A stretch of 39,295 bases of DNA, taken from NCBI RefSeq assembly GCF_013041805.1, contig NZ_JABDRI010000106.1:1-39295 (forward strand), read 5' to 3'. The translations under genes and the position numbers were made by a program. The notes beneath the pieces were generated by a model. That model worked only from the letters and a program-made list of their open reading frames with translations, was not told where the DNA came from and did not search any database. This DNA is from Lutibacter sp. (GTDB taxonomy: Bacteria > Bacteroidota > Bacteroidia > Flavobacteriales > Flavobacteriaceae). This document shows, one piece after another, positions 23,672 through 32,064 of the stretch (position 1 is the first letter of the stretch; every line of letters starts with the position of its first letter).

Positions 23672-24733
23672 TTAGTGTATTTTATATTGGTTTAAAAAAT
23701 TATCTATTAAGGTTGAAACCGGATATTTATGCACTGTTTCCCAGGGTATTTGAAAATCTTCTGAAGCTGGTGTATTCACAATCCAAAATTTAGTGTGAAT
23801 ATGTTGATGAGATAACTTGTGAACTATTACTTCTTTATTAAAAAGTTTAAGAGTAACTGACATTTTTTTTAATGCACTATTAAATATAGAGTGCTCAATT
23901 AATTGATTTTCATCAATTAAATTCGAGGTTTCAATTAATAAAAACTCATATAAATTTAACCAAACACCTTTTTCTCGTTTTACTAACATTGTTTTATTAT
24001 CATCAGTTTTAATTACCAAATAGTTAAAATACCGATTTCTAATTTTAATTTTCTTTTCTTTAATGGGAAGTTCTTTAGTTTGATTCTTCGACAAAGCAAC
24101 ACAACTCGTATTTAAAGGGCAACTATTACAATCAGGGCTTTGAGGTTTGCACATTGTTGCACCAAATTCCATAATAGCTTGGTTATATGTACCTGGTTCA
24201 TTTGTATCAATCAAACTTTGAGCAAGCTGTTTGAACTCTTTAACTCCTTTTGATGAATTAATTGGAGTACAAATTCCATAATAACGGGCTAACACTCTAT
24301 AAACGTTCCCATCAACAACTGCAGTTGGCTCATTATAACAAATAGAAGCAATGGCAGAGGCTGTATAATCACCTACTCCTTTCAATTTAATTAACTCATT
24401 ATACGAAGTTGGAAATATATTTTGAAGTTCATTTACAATATACTGTGCAGAAAAATGTAAATTTCTGGCTCTTGAATAATATCCCAATCCTTGCCATAGC
24501 TTTAACACCTCTTCTTCTGAAGCTAACGCTAGATCTCTTACCGTAGGAAAATTTTCAATAAACTTGTAATAATATGATATTCCTTGATCAACTCTAGTTT
24601 GCTGCAAGATGATTTCGGATAACCAAATATTATATGGATTTGTTGTAGTACGCCAAGGCAAATCTCTTTTGTTTTGTAAATACCACGGTATTAGATAATT
24701 AGATAATTTCATCGATTTTTTTATAAAATGCAA
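23672..24733 (-). CDS. mutY: A/G-specific adenine glycosylase MutY
   Basis: A 353-residue base-excision repair enzyme. The helix-hairpin-helix LKGVGDYTASAIAS is at about residues 113-126, the catalytic Asp region AVVDGNVYRVLAR follows, and the [4Fe-4S] ligands are in CKPQSPDCNSCPLNTSC. The N-terminal LQQTRVDQ is the conserved adenine-contact loop. The C-terminal ~120 residues form the NUDIX-like domain that reads 8-oxoguanine. It is the first gene of mutY-ssb-gldE-gldD-ctaA. The start used gives seven residues before MKLSNYL; the ATG at codon 8 is an equally good start. Confidence 0.95.
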   Translation of the reverse strand: MHFIKKSMKLSNYLIPWYLQNKRDLPWRTTTNPYNIWLSEIILQQTRVDQGISYYYKFIENFPTVRDLALASEEEVLKLWQGLGYYSRARNLHFSAQYIVNELQNIFPTSYNELIKLKGVGDYTASAIASICYNEPTAVVDGNVYRVLARYYGICTPINSSKGVKEFKQLAQSLIDTNEPGTYNQAIMEFGATMCKPQSPDCNSCPLNTSCVALSKNQTKELPIKEKKIKIRNRYFNYLVIKTDDNKTMLVKREKGVWLNLYEFLLIETSNLIDENQLIEHSIFNSALKKMSVTLKLFNKEVIVHKLSHQHIHTKFWIVNTPASEDFQIPWETVHKYPVSTLIDNFLNQYKIH

Positions 24734-24775
24734 TATTACAAGATTTAATTGATTAAATTTTAGTGAATTAACTTT

Positions 24776-24804
24776 TTGAAATTGATTTATATATCCTATA
24801 TTTG
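24776..24804 (+). promoter_or_regulatory. Bacteroidota-type promoter of the HU-family gene
   Basis: TTG at 24776-24778, 18-nt spacer, TATATTTG at 24797-24804. This is a full consensus match. Transcription should begin near 24809, giving a leader of about 36 nt to the ATG at 24845. Confidence 0.8.
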
Positions 24805-24844
24805 CCGTCTTAATTTTATAATAACTTATATAACAATATTAAAA

Positions 24845-25135
24845 ATGACGAAAGCAGAAATCGTATCAAGCATTTCAGAAAAATCTGGAATTGAGAAAGC
24901 TGATGTTTTAGCAACAGTTGAAGCGTTTATGGACGAAGTAAAAGTATCTTTGGAAAAAGGTGACAATGTTTATTTAAGAGGATTTGGTAGTTTTATAATT
25001 AAAACTAGAGCTGAAAAAACTGGAAGAAACATTTCAAAAAATACAACTATTAAAATTCCTGCACACAATATTCCTTCTTTTAAACCTGCAAAAGTATTTG
25101 TTGAAGGTGTAAAATCTAAAGTTAGAGTAAAGTAG
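24845..25135 (+). CDS. HU/IHF-family nucleoid DNA-binding protein
   Basis: A 96-residue protein starting MTKAEIVSSISEKSG. It has the family body: helices to ~45, the LRGFGSF turn at about residue 46-52, then the DNA-binding arm with RNISKNTTIKIPAHNIPSFKPAK. The arm carries the conserved IPA..P proline that intercalates into bent DNA. I start it at 24845 because upstream in-frame codons overlap the promoter and are hydrophobic, unlike the family. A 30-residue basic protein follows 38 bp later, probably in the same transcript. Confidence 0.95.
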   Translation: MTKAEIVSSISEKSGIEKADVLATVEAFMDEVKVSLEKGDNVYLRGFGSFIIKTRAEKTGRNISKNTTIKIPAHNIPSFKPAKVFVEGVKSKVRVK

Positions 25136-25173
25136 GCACAACATAATTATTAACATAAAAACATCCTTTTATT

Positions 25174-25266
25174 ATGCCAAGTGGTAAAAAAAGAAAAAGA
25201 GCTAAGATCTCTACGCACAAACGTAAAAAAAGAGCTAGAGCGAATAGACACAAAAAGAAAAAGTAA
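25174..25266 (+). CDS. Very small, extremely basic protein (30 residues), ribosomal-protein-like
   Basis: I translated ATG 25174 to the TAA at 25264. The protein begins MPSGKKRKRAK, has the middle THKRKKRARANRH and ends KKKK. More than half of the residues are Lys, Arg or His, and there are no acidic residues. I recognise it as a short protein that recurs almost unchanged in flavobacterial genomes, usually unnamed. The composition is that of a ribosomal tail or an RNA-binding peptide, similar in style to Thx or L34-type proteins. It follows the HU-family gene and has its own stem-loop terminator that overlaps its stop codon. A ribosomal role is inference only. Confidence 0.8.
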   Translation: MPSGKKRKRAKISTHKRKKRARANRHKKKK

Positions 25267-25282
25267 GCCTTGCTTACTTTTT
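25261..25282 (+). terminator. Terminator overlapping the end of the 30-residue gene
   Basis: AAGTAAGC and GCTTACTT form an 8-bp stem around a 3-nt loop, followed by a T-run. The left arm contains the stop codon of the small gene, so termination and the coding end coincide. Confidence 0.8.
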
Positions 25283-25310
25283 TCTTTAAATTTTTAAGTT
25301 CATTGAAATA

Positions 25311-25336
25311 AATATTTACATTAAATTGTAAATATT
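25311..25336. promoter_or_regulatory. Inverted repeat in the rng upstream region
   Basis: Perfect 10-bp arms AATATTTACA and TGTAAATATT around a 6-nt centre, 74 bp before rng. It could be a protein site or a hairpin; there is no T-run for termination. Confidence 0.4.
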
Positions 25337-25372
25337 GTTGGGTATAAAATCCTGTAAAATAAATTATAAATA

Positions 25373-25393
25373 GTTCAATAAATATTATTGAAC
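25373..25393 (+). promoter_or_regulatory. Second inverted repeat, 16 bp before the rng start
   Basis: Arms GTTCAATA and TATTGAAC pair perfectly around a 5-nt centre. In RNA it would put a hairpin next to the GTG start of rng. RNase E in E. coli regulates itself through leader hairpins, so a similar role is possible here, but it is not shown. Confidence 0.4.
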
Positions 25394-25409
25394 ATAAAAA
25401 CAATTCAGA

Positions 25410-26960
25410 GTGAAAACGGAATTAATTATTAGATCAAACTCCTCTGATATTGATTTTGCCTTATTAAAAGATGGTAAATTAACAGCACTAAACTCAGAAA
25501 CAAATGGAAATAAATTCTCTGTAGGAGATATATTTCTTGCTAAAATTGGTAAAGTATTATCTGGTTTAAACGCCTCGTTTGTGAACGTAGGTTACGAAAA
25601 AGATGGTTTTTTACATTACCAAGATTTAGGAGCTCAATTATTATCACTAAATAAGTTTATAAAAGGTATTAGCACAGGTAAAATTAAAGATTACACTTTA
25701 AATAATTTTCAACTAGAAAAAGACATTGATAAACATGGAAGTATAGTTGATGCATTAAAAACAGGTCAAAATTCACTTGTACAAATTGTTAAAGAACCAA
25801 TTTCTACAAAAGGGCCGCGAATGAGTTCTGAAATATCTATAGCTGGTAGATATATGGTCTTAGTTCCTTTTTCTGATAGAGTTTCGGTTTCTCAAAAAAT
25901 AACCGACTTAGAAGAAAAAGAACGTTTAAAAAGACTGGTTAAAAGTATAAAACCTAAAGGTTTTGGAGTAATTATTAGAACTGTAGCAGTTAATAAAAAA
26001 GTTGCAGATCTTGATAGAGATATACAAAATTCGTTTGGCCGTTGGGTGGCAATGTGTAAGAAAATTAGAATTGCGAAAACACAACAAACGCCTGTAAAAG
26101 TTTTAAGTGAATTAAATAGAGTATCTTCAATTCTTAGAGACCTATTTAATGATTCTTTTACAAAAATAGTTACAAATGATGAAGTATTACTTCTTGAAAT
26201 TAAAGAATACTTGCAAAGAATTGCTCCTGAAAAAGAGTCGATTGTGAGTTTATATAATTCACAAACTCCCATTTTTGAAAAATTTGGAATTGAACGTCAA
26301 ATTAAATCATCGTTTGGGAAAACAGTTTCTATGAGCAAAGGTGCTTATTTAGTAATTGAACATACAGAAGCACTGCATGTAATTGATGTAAATAGCGGAA
26401 ACCGTTCTAACAAAGCTACATCACAAGCAGATACCGCACTTGAAGTAAATTTAATAGCTGCTTCAGAAGTTGCTAGACAATTACAATTGCGCGATATGGG
26501 AGGAATTATTGTTGTTGATTTTATTGATATGCATACAGCCGATCATAGGCAAAAATTATATGATCATTTAAAAGCGGAAATGGCATTTGATAGAACTAAA
26601 CATAAAATATTGCCTCCAAGCAAGTTTGGTTTGATACAAATTACTAGACAAAGAGTACGACCTGAAATGGTTATTAAAACTCAAGAACCTAATCCTAGTG
26701 GTTCTGGAGAAGTTGAAGCTCCAATAGTATTGTTAGATACTATTAAAGCCGAACTTGATAAGCGCATAGCTTCTCAAAAGCATCAAAAGATTGTACTAAA
26801 TGTTCATCCTTTTATTGCTGCTTATTTAAAAAAAGGAATTCCATCCATACAGCAAAGATGGTTTATAAAATATAAAAAGTGGATCAAAATTTTACCAAGA
26901 GATGCTTACCAATATTTAAGATTTGATTTCACAAATGAAAATGGTGAAATTATTAAATAA
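25410..26960 (+). CDS. rng: Ribonuclease G/E family endoribonuclease
   Basis: A 516-residue RNase E/G catalytic domain without the long C-terminal scaffold of RNase E, so it is G-like. It starts with GTG at 25410. An S1 domain is inserted near residues 35-130. The magnesium-binding aspartates are in IDVNSGNRSN and VVDFIDMH. The Zn-link CPxCxGTG motif is replaced by NPSGSGEVEAP with no cysteines, so dimer or tetramer assembly must not rely on zinc; related flavobacterial proteins appear to share this. It processes rRNA and mRNA. The upstream region has two perfect inverted repeats. Confidence 0.94.
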   Translation: MKTELIIRSNSSDIDFALLKDGKLTALNSETNGNKFSVGDIFLAKIGKVLSGLNASFVNVGYEKDGFLHYQDLGAQLLSLNKFIKGISTGKIKDYTLNNFQLEKDIDKHGSIVDALKTGQNSLVQIVKEPISTKGPRMSSEISIAGRYMVLVPFSDRVSVSQKITDLEEKERLKRLVKSIKPKGFGVIIRTVAVNKKVADLDRDIQNSFGRWVAMCKKIRIAKTQQTPVKVLSELNRVSSILRDLFNDSFTKIVTNDEVLLLEIKEYLQRIAPEKESIVSLYNSQTPIFEKFGIERQIKSSFGKTVSMSKGAYLVIEHTEALHVIDVNSGNRSNKATSQADTALEVNLIAASEVARQLQLRDMGGIIVVDFIDMHTADHRQKLYDHLKAEMAFDRTKHKILPPSKFGLIQITRQRVRPEMVIKTQEPNPSGSGEVEAPIVLLDTIKAELDKRIASQKHQKIVLNVHPFIAAYLKKGIPSIQQRWFIKYKKWIKILPRDAYQYLRFDFTNENGEIIK

Positions 26961-26979
26961 GGCATTTACAATATCAAAA

Positions 26980-27002
26980 AGTCCTGCATTTTATGCAGGG
27001 CT
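26980..27002 (+). terminator. Bidirectional terminator between rng and the patatin-like gene
   Basis: Arms AGTCCTGCAT and ATGCAGGGCT (one G-T wobble) around 3 nt, with a T-run on the right and an A-run on the left. It serves the convergent genes rng and the patatin-like gene. Confidence 0.88.
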
Positions 27003-27006
27003 TTTT

Positions 27007-29247
27007 TTAAAACCAATACCCAACGTTAAAATACCAATATCTATCTTTAGTATCTGGTGACCAAGCATAATTTATTTCAATAGGTCCTAAAAAAGTATCT
27101 AAACCGTACCCAACCATATAGCCAGATTTGGTATTATCAAAAATTCTCCCATTATTAAATAAATCACTTTCTACTCTTGAATAATTTGCTGTTGCAGCTA
27201 AATAATTTTTAGGCAAATACTCATATCTAAATGTTAAAGATGATTTTAAAAATGAATTCGCATTTAACTCCGCAAAATCATAACCATAAAAGGGAATAAA
27301 GTTATTTATAAAATTTTCACCATAACCACCAACATTATACTCTAATACTCTATTATTATTATCTCCAATTGTAATTCCCGCCTCTGAAATAAAATGAGTT
27401 GTAAACTTATTAAATATAGTAGAGGCAAATCCTAACTTACCTTTTAACTGTGAAAATGGCTTAAAATTTGTATGTTCTTGTTCAAAATTATTATGATAAT
27501 CTGAAGAGGATACATACCATCTAAAATCAGCACTCAAATAAAATCCTTTCTTTTGAAAATATTTTTTATCATACGTATCTATTTTTAAATATGAAATAAG
27601 ATTTAAATAATCTGATTTATTGAAATACAACCTCCCATTATTATCAGCCGCTAAATTATTTTCTACCGACGATATTGTCTCTGTAAAAGCCTTTATCCTT
27701 TTGTGCTCTAATCCAATTCCTAAAGCAAACTTTCTACTAAAAACAGTTTGAAAATAAACTTGATTGGTAAAATCTTCAAAATCTAAATTGATTTCATTCA
27801 CATTAGCCTCATCAAAATTAACACTGGTATTGAAATTATTATATCGAGATTTTAATCCAAAACTCCAATAAAATCCATTATCAATAAAATAGTTTAAATT
27901 ATATCTAATATTATCACCTAAAATAATGTCGGTGGATAAAATATCATTTTTTGATAGTACATGCTTAAATGTAGTATTGATAAGAACACTTGTTTTATAA
28001 AAATCATCATAATGTGCTGCCAATTGCAAAAAGTTAGCTATTTGGTTTTCTTTTACTTTAAATTCTACATCTTGCCCATCATCTTCATTATCAGCTATAT
28101 TATATTGAATAGTTTGAAAATTTCCTGTTGCGGTTAAATTATTGATACTTTCAATTAACTTTTGATAACTTGTAGTATCTCTTTTTTTTAGGTTTAATTT
28201 CCCTAAAATATAAGCCCTTGTATAATTTTTATTACCACTAATTTCAATATTATTTATATGAAGTTTTCTTATTAAAGAGCTATTAATTTTTTTCTTTTCA
28301 TACTTAATTTGTTTTTCCCCAATTGCTTTTAGTTCCTTCATTTTAATCCGGGAGGCTATATCTCCTTTTTCTAAAATTTCTTTTAATTTATCAAATGAAA
28401 CAACATTGAATTCACTAATATCTGGTTTTATCAATAAATCTACCTTCTTATATTTTTCATCCAAGGTTTTATACATTTGAAAACCTACAATTTGGTTTAA
28501 TATTTTTACGGCAGAATCTAATTTATCTTTCTTTTCTAACCCACTTTGAATATCAACACCAATTACTACATCTGCACCCATTTGCTTTACTTCATCAACA
28601 GGAAAATTATTTACGATACCCCCATCAGATAATAGTCTCCCATCAATTTCTACTGGTGCTAGTAATGTAGGAAACGACCCACTCGCCTTCACTGCTTCCG
28701 GTAAAAAACCTTTATTTAATGTAACCTGCTCACCGGTTTCTAAATCTGTAGCAATACATAAAAATGGAATTGGAAGTTTGCTAAAATCTGTAATCTGATT
28801 TACGTGTTGAGTTAGTTCTGTAAGTAAATTTAATACATTTTGACCCTCTGATATTGCTACAGGAATTCCTACTTTTTTATTTTTAATTGGAAACGTCAAC
28901 GCATATTTTTCACCACTTTCTTTTTCATAAAAAGGTTTAGACTTTCTTGGTAAATCATTTGATAAAATTTTATAAAAATCAATAGTTCGAACAATTGAAT
29001 CTAACTGATTAGCTGTATATCCTGATGCATATAATGCTCCTACAATTGCTCCCATACTTGTTCCGCTAATATAATCCACACGAACGCCTGCTTCTTCTAT
29101 TACTTTTAAAACTGCTACATGTGCTAATCCTTTTGCGCCACCGCCACTCAAAACCAAACCAACTTTAATATCATTTTTTTCAATAACTTCCTGTGAAAAC
29201 GTAAGATGTATTGAACAAATAAAAACAATAATTAAAAAATATTTCAT
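27007..29247 (-). CDS. Patatin-POTRA-outer membrane barrel protein (PlpD-like, type Vd secretion architecture)
   Basis: A 746-residue exported protein: signal peptide (to about residue 18), a patatin-like phospholipase domain (about 27-270), a POTRA-like region (about 325-400) and a C-terminal outer-membrane beta barrel ending YWYFNVGYWF. Catalytic features are the oxyanion loop GGGAKG, the nucleophile serine in GTSMG and the DGG aspartate in SDGGIVNNFP. This is the domain order of PlpD/FplA-type Vd autotransporters, which place a lipase at the surface. Whether the patatin is released is unknown. It follows uvrC with 1 nt between, an operon pair of unrelated functions. Confidence 0.93.
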   Translation of the reverse strand: MKYFLIIVFICSIHLTFSQEVIEKNDIKVGLVLSGGGAKGLAHVAVLKVIEEAGVRVDYISGTSMGAIVGALYASGYTANQLDSIVRTIDFYKILSNDLPRKSKPFYEKESGEKYALTFPIKNKKVGIPVAISEGQNVLNLLTELTQHVNQITDFSKLPIPFLCIATDLETGEQVTLNKGFLPEAVKASGSFPTLLAPVEIDGRLLSDGGIVNNFPVDEVKQMGADVVIGVDIQSGLEKKDKLDSAVKILNQIVGFQMYKTLDEKYKKVDLLIKPDISEFNVVSFDKLKEILEKGDIASRIKMKELKAIGEKQIKYEKKKINSSLIRKLHINNIEISGNKNYTRAYILGKLNLKKRDTTSYQKLIESINNLTATGNFQTIQYNIADNEDDGQDVEFKVKENQIANFLQLAAHYDDFYKTSVLINTTFKHVLSKNDILSTDIILGDNIRYNLNYFIDNGFYWSFGLKSRYNNFNTSVNFDEANVNEINLDFEDFTNQVYFQTVFSRKFALGIGLEHKRIKAFTETISSVENNLAADNNGRLYFNKSDYLNLISYLKIDTYDKKYFQKKGFYLSADFRWYVSSSDYHNNFEQEHTNFKPFSQLKGKLGFASTIFNKFTTHFISEAGITIGDNNNRVLEYNVGGYGENFINNFIPFYGYDFAELNANSFLKSSLTFRYEYLPKNYLAATANYSRVESDLFNNGRIFDNTKSGYMVGYGLDTFLGPIEINYAWSPDTKDRYWYFNVGYWF

Positions 29248-29248
29248 G

Positions 29249-31033
29249 TTACTTTTTTTGAAAATAATTATAAATAATGACAGCTCTATTTTTACCTATA
29301 ATAGCTTCAATTTCCTTTAATGTTGCTTGTTTGATTCTTTTTACAGATTTAAAATGCTTTAATAAAGATACAACTGTTTGCTTTCCTATTCCTGAAATAT
29401 GTTCCAACTCATTTACTAAAGCTCCTTTACTCCTTTTATTTCTATGGTGTGTAATACTAAATCTATGCGCTTCATTTCTTAATTGCTGAATAATTTTTAA
29501 ACTTTCAGAAGTTTTATCTAAATATAAAGGTACAGAATCATTAGGATAATAAATTTCTTCTAACCGTTTTGCAATTCCAATAATTGCAATTTTATTTCTT
29601 AGACCTAACACGTCTAAACTTTTTAATGAGGCTGACAACTGCCCTTTTCCACCATCAATTACAATTAATTGAGGTAGATTTTGCCCTTCATCTTTCAAGC
29701 GCTTATAACGTCTAAAAACAACCTCTTCCATTGAAGCAAAATCATCTGGGCCTTCAACTGTTTTAATATTAAAATGTCTATAATCTTTCTTGCTAGGCTT
29801 TCCATCTTTAAAAACTACACAAGCCGAAACTGGATTTGTTCCTTGTATATTAGAATTATCAAAACATTCTATATGCCTTGGTTCAACAGATAATCTCAAA
29901 TCTTTTTTCATTTGAGCCATAATTCTATTCACATGTCTATCTGGATCCACAATTTTTATTTGCTTAAATCTTTCTTGCCGGTAGTATTTTGCATTTCTAA
30001 TACTTAACTCTACAATTCGTTTTTTATCTCCAAGTTTAGGGACTGTAATTTTAATACTATTACCCAAATCCACTTCAAAAGGCACATAAATTTCATTAGA
30101 CTGCGAATTGAATCGTTGTCTAATTTCTATAATGGCAAGTTCTAACAATTCCTTATCAGTCTCGTCTAACTTTTTCTTTATTTCTGTTGTATGAGATTGT
30201 ATGATAGCACCATTACTTATTTTGAAAAAATTTACATAACTATAACTCTCATCAGAAACAATAGAGAAGACATCTACATTTGTAATAGACGGATTTACTA
30301 CAGTTGATTTAGCTTGATAATTTGCAAGTAGTTCGATTTTTTCTTTAATCTTTTGAGCTTCTTCAAATTCCATTTCATTTGCATAATGCATCATTAATTG
30401 TTGAAACAGTTTTAAAGATTCTTTGAAATTTCCTTTAATAATATTACGAATAGCAACTATATCTTGTTCGTAATTAGTTGCAGTTTGCAATCCTTCACAA
30501 GCGCCCTTGCAGTTTCCAATATGAAAATCTAAACAAACTTTATATTTTTCGATTTCTATATTTTTCTTGCTTAAATCATAACTACAGCTACGTAATAAAT
30601 ACAACTCTTTAATTAAGTCTAATAATGCTTTTGCAGTCCTTACCGAAGTATAAGGACCATAATACTCTGATCCATCTTTAATTACATTACGAGTTAAAAA
30701 AACTCTAGGAAACCGCTCTTTTTTAATACAAATCCAAGGATACGTTTTATCATCTTTCAACATCACATTATAGCGAGGTTGATATTTTTTAATTAGATTA
30801 TTTTCAAGTAGTAAGGCATCTGTTTCTGTGTTTACAACTATATGCTTAATAGTGGTAATTTTATTAACAAGCACTTTCGTTTTACCATACTCATGATTCT
30901 TTGTGAAGTATGAAGAAACTCTTTTCTTTAAATTTTTTGCTTTTCCAACATATAAAATTGTCCCATTTTTATCATAATATTGATAAACTCCAGGTTGTGT
31001 TGGTAATGTTTTTATTTGTATTTCTAACTCCAA
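29249..31033 (-). CDS. uvrC: Excinuclease ABC subunit C
   Basis: A 594-residue protein. N-terminal GIY-YIG nuclease (PGVYQYYDKNG...ILYVGKAKNLKKRVSSYF), a UVR domain near residues 195-235, the RNase H-like C-terminal nuclease (FDNSNIQGTNPVSACVVF, VIDGGKGQL) and a terminal helix-hairpin-helix region (ISGIGKQTVVSLLKHF). It makes both cuts in nucleotide excision repair with UvrA and UvrB, in the cytoplasm. Length is normal. The next gene on the strand is the patatin-like gene, 1 nt away. Confidence 0.97.
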   Translation of the reverse strand: MELEIQIKTLPTQPGVYQYYDKNGTILYVGKAKNLKKRVSSYFTKNHEYGKTKVLVNKITTIKHIVVNTETDALLLENNLIKKYQPRYNVMLKDDKTYPWICIKKERFPRVFLTRNVIKDGSEYYGPYTSVRTAKALLDLIKELYLLRSCSYDLSKKNIEIEKYKVCLDFHIGNCKGACEGLQTATNYEQDIVAIRNIIKGNFKESLKLFQQLMMHYANEMEFEEAQKIKEKIELLANYQAKSTVVNPSITNVDVFSIVSDESYSYVNFFKISNGAIIQSHTTEIKKKLDETDKELLELAIIEIRQRFNSQSNEIYVPFEVDLGNSIKITVPKLGDKKRIVELSIRNAKYYRQERFKQIKIVDPDRHVNRIMAQMKKDLRLSVEPRHIECFDNSNIQGTNPVSACVVFKDGKPSKKDYRHFNIKTVEGPDDFASMEEVVFRRYKRLKDEGQNLPQLIVIDGGKGQLSASLKSLDVLGLRNKIAIIGIAKRLEEIYYPNDSVPLYLDKTSESLKIIQQLRNEAHRFSITHHRNKRSKGALVNELEHISGIGKQTVVSLLKHFKSVKRIKQATLKEIEAIIGKNRAVIIYNYFQKK

Positions 31034-31178
31034 AAAATTGCTTGTTTTAAATACTAAAATTACAGTTTTTTACTGAATCTACTATTCCTTTAATCATTAA
31101 GAAAAAGATTTAAATTTACTAATAAAAAAGTGTTTTTTGTAGCTGTATATAAATAACTTTATGTTATTATTTATTACA

Positions 31179-31203
31179 TAAACTTTAACTATTTTAAAGT
31201 TTA
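31179..31203 (-). terminator. Hairpin downstream of the arsenic operon, possible terminator
   Basis: A perfect 10-5-10 inverted repeat (arms TAAACTTTAA and TTAAAGTTTA) 24 bp after the small membrane peptide gene. The stem is AT-rich and there is no T-run on the minus strand, so it may be a weak terminator, an RNA 3' stabiliser or chance. Confidence 0.35.
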
Positions 31204-31227
31204 AACTTACGTTGAAAAAACCAATCG

Positions 31228-31326
31228 TTAAATAACAAACGAATAAAATATATACGCCAAAATAATTATAACAAACAAAACTTTAGTTTCTGTTGGTGTA
31301 TTTTTAATTTTTTCAATTAGTTTCAT
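31228..31326 (-). CDS. Single-span membrane peptide of 32 residues at the end of the arsenic operon
   Basis: Reading ATG at 31324-31326 to TAA at 31228-31230 gives a charged N-terminus (MKLIEKIKNTPTETK) followed by a 16-17 residue hydrophobic segment (VLFVIIILAYIFYSFVI). It starts 30 bp after the arsG-like gene on the same strand, so it is probably its last partner. I do not recognise a family. It could help assemble or regulate the neighbouring permease, as other tiny membrane proteins do, but that is inference. The ORF is short and coding status is unproven. Confidence 0.5.
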   Translation of the reverse strand: MKLIEKIKNTPTETKVLFVIIILAYIFYSFVI

Positions 31327-31356
31327 AGGTAGATTACTTTTGGCTAATTTAAAAAA

Positions 31357-32064
31357 TTAAATAAACTTCGCAAAAATCAATACATAATAAATACCAGCAA
31401 TTACAAAAATAACACCTGACATTAAGCGTATTACTTTTTCAATTCTAGAAATTTTAGCATAAAATACTCCGATATTACTTGCAGCATAGGCTAACAAATA
31501 AGTAAATAAAATCACTGGTAATCCAGTTCCCAATGCAAAAATAATTGGTAAGTATAAACCATCATAACTCGAAATAGTCATAGGAATTAACATTCCAAAG
31601 TACAAAGCACCACTATAAGGGCAAAAGGCCAATGCAAAAATAACACCTATTAAAAATGACCCTAATAAGCCTTTTTCTTTTAATTTATCGGTTAGTTTTT
31701 CTGCAAAATTAGATTTCCCTAAAAAATTAAGTTTAATTACATTCAACATAATTAAACCAACAATTATTAATAAAGGTCCTAAAAACTTTTCTCCATTTTG
31801 CTGAAAAAATCTCCCAATGTGAAACTTGCTAGCTCCAAAAAATAAAATTAAACCAATTGCTGTATAACTAAAAGCTCGTCCTAAGGAATAAACCAAACCA
31901 CTTAAAAACACAACTTTTTTATTTGAAATATTCTTAGAAATAAAAGCTGTAGCAGTAATATTTGTAGCCAATGGACATGGACTAATTGATGTCATTAAGC
32001 CTAGCACGAAAGCCGATAAAATTGGGACATTATAATTTTCGAGAAGTGATTGTAAAAAATCCAA
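31357..32064 (-). CDS. arsG: ArsG-type efflux permease (CcdA/DsbD-like membrane protein)
   Basis: A 235-residue membrane protein with about six hydrophobic helices in the CcdA/DsbD arrangement. Conserved cysteines appear in SISPCPLATN near the N-terminus and in AFCPYSGALYFG in the middle, where they could form a redox pair. It follows the arsF-like thioredoxin gene directly (no gap) and lies in an arsenic operon, which matches ArsG-type permeases described for aromatic arsenical efflux. A cytochrome c biogenesis CcdA role is the alternative, but the context argues against it. The true substrate is not known. Confidence 0.8.
   Translation of the reverse strand: MDFLQSLLENYNVPILSAFVLGLMTSISPCPLATNITATAFISKNISNKKVVFLSGLVYSLGRAFSYTAIGLILFFGASKFHIGRFFQQNGEKFLGPLLIIVGLIMLNVIKLNFLGKSNFAEKLTDKLKEKGLLGSFLIGVIFALAFCPYSGALYFGMLIPMTISSYDGLYLPIIFALGTGLPVILFTYLLAYAASNIGVFYAKISRIEKVIRLMSGVIFVIAGIYYVLIFAKFI

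Noticed and set aside
24776-24844. Upstream TTG start for the HU-family gene, adding 23 residues
   Set aside because: That TTG is the -33 element of a consensus promoter, and family members start at the ATG at 24845.
25122-25403. A 93-residue minus-strand frame, hydrophobic
   Set aside because: It overlaps the HU-family end and is antisense to the conserved 30-residue basic protein and its terminator. Poly-Lys codons read as Phe/Leu on the other strand.
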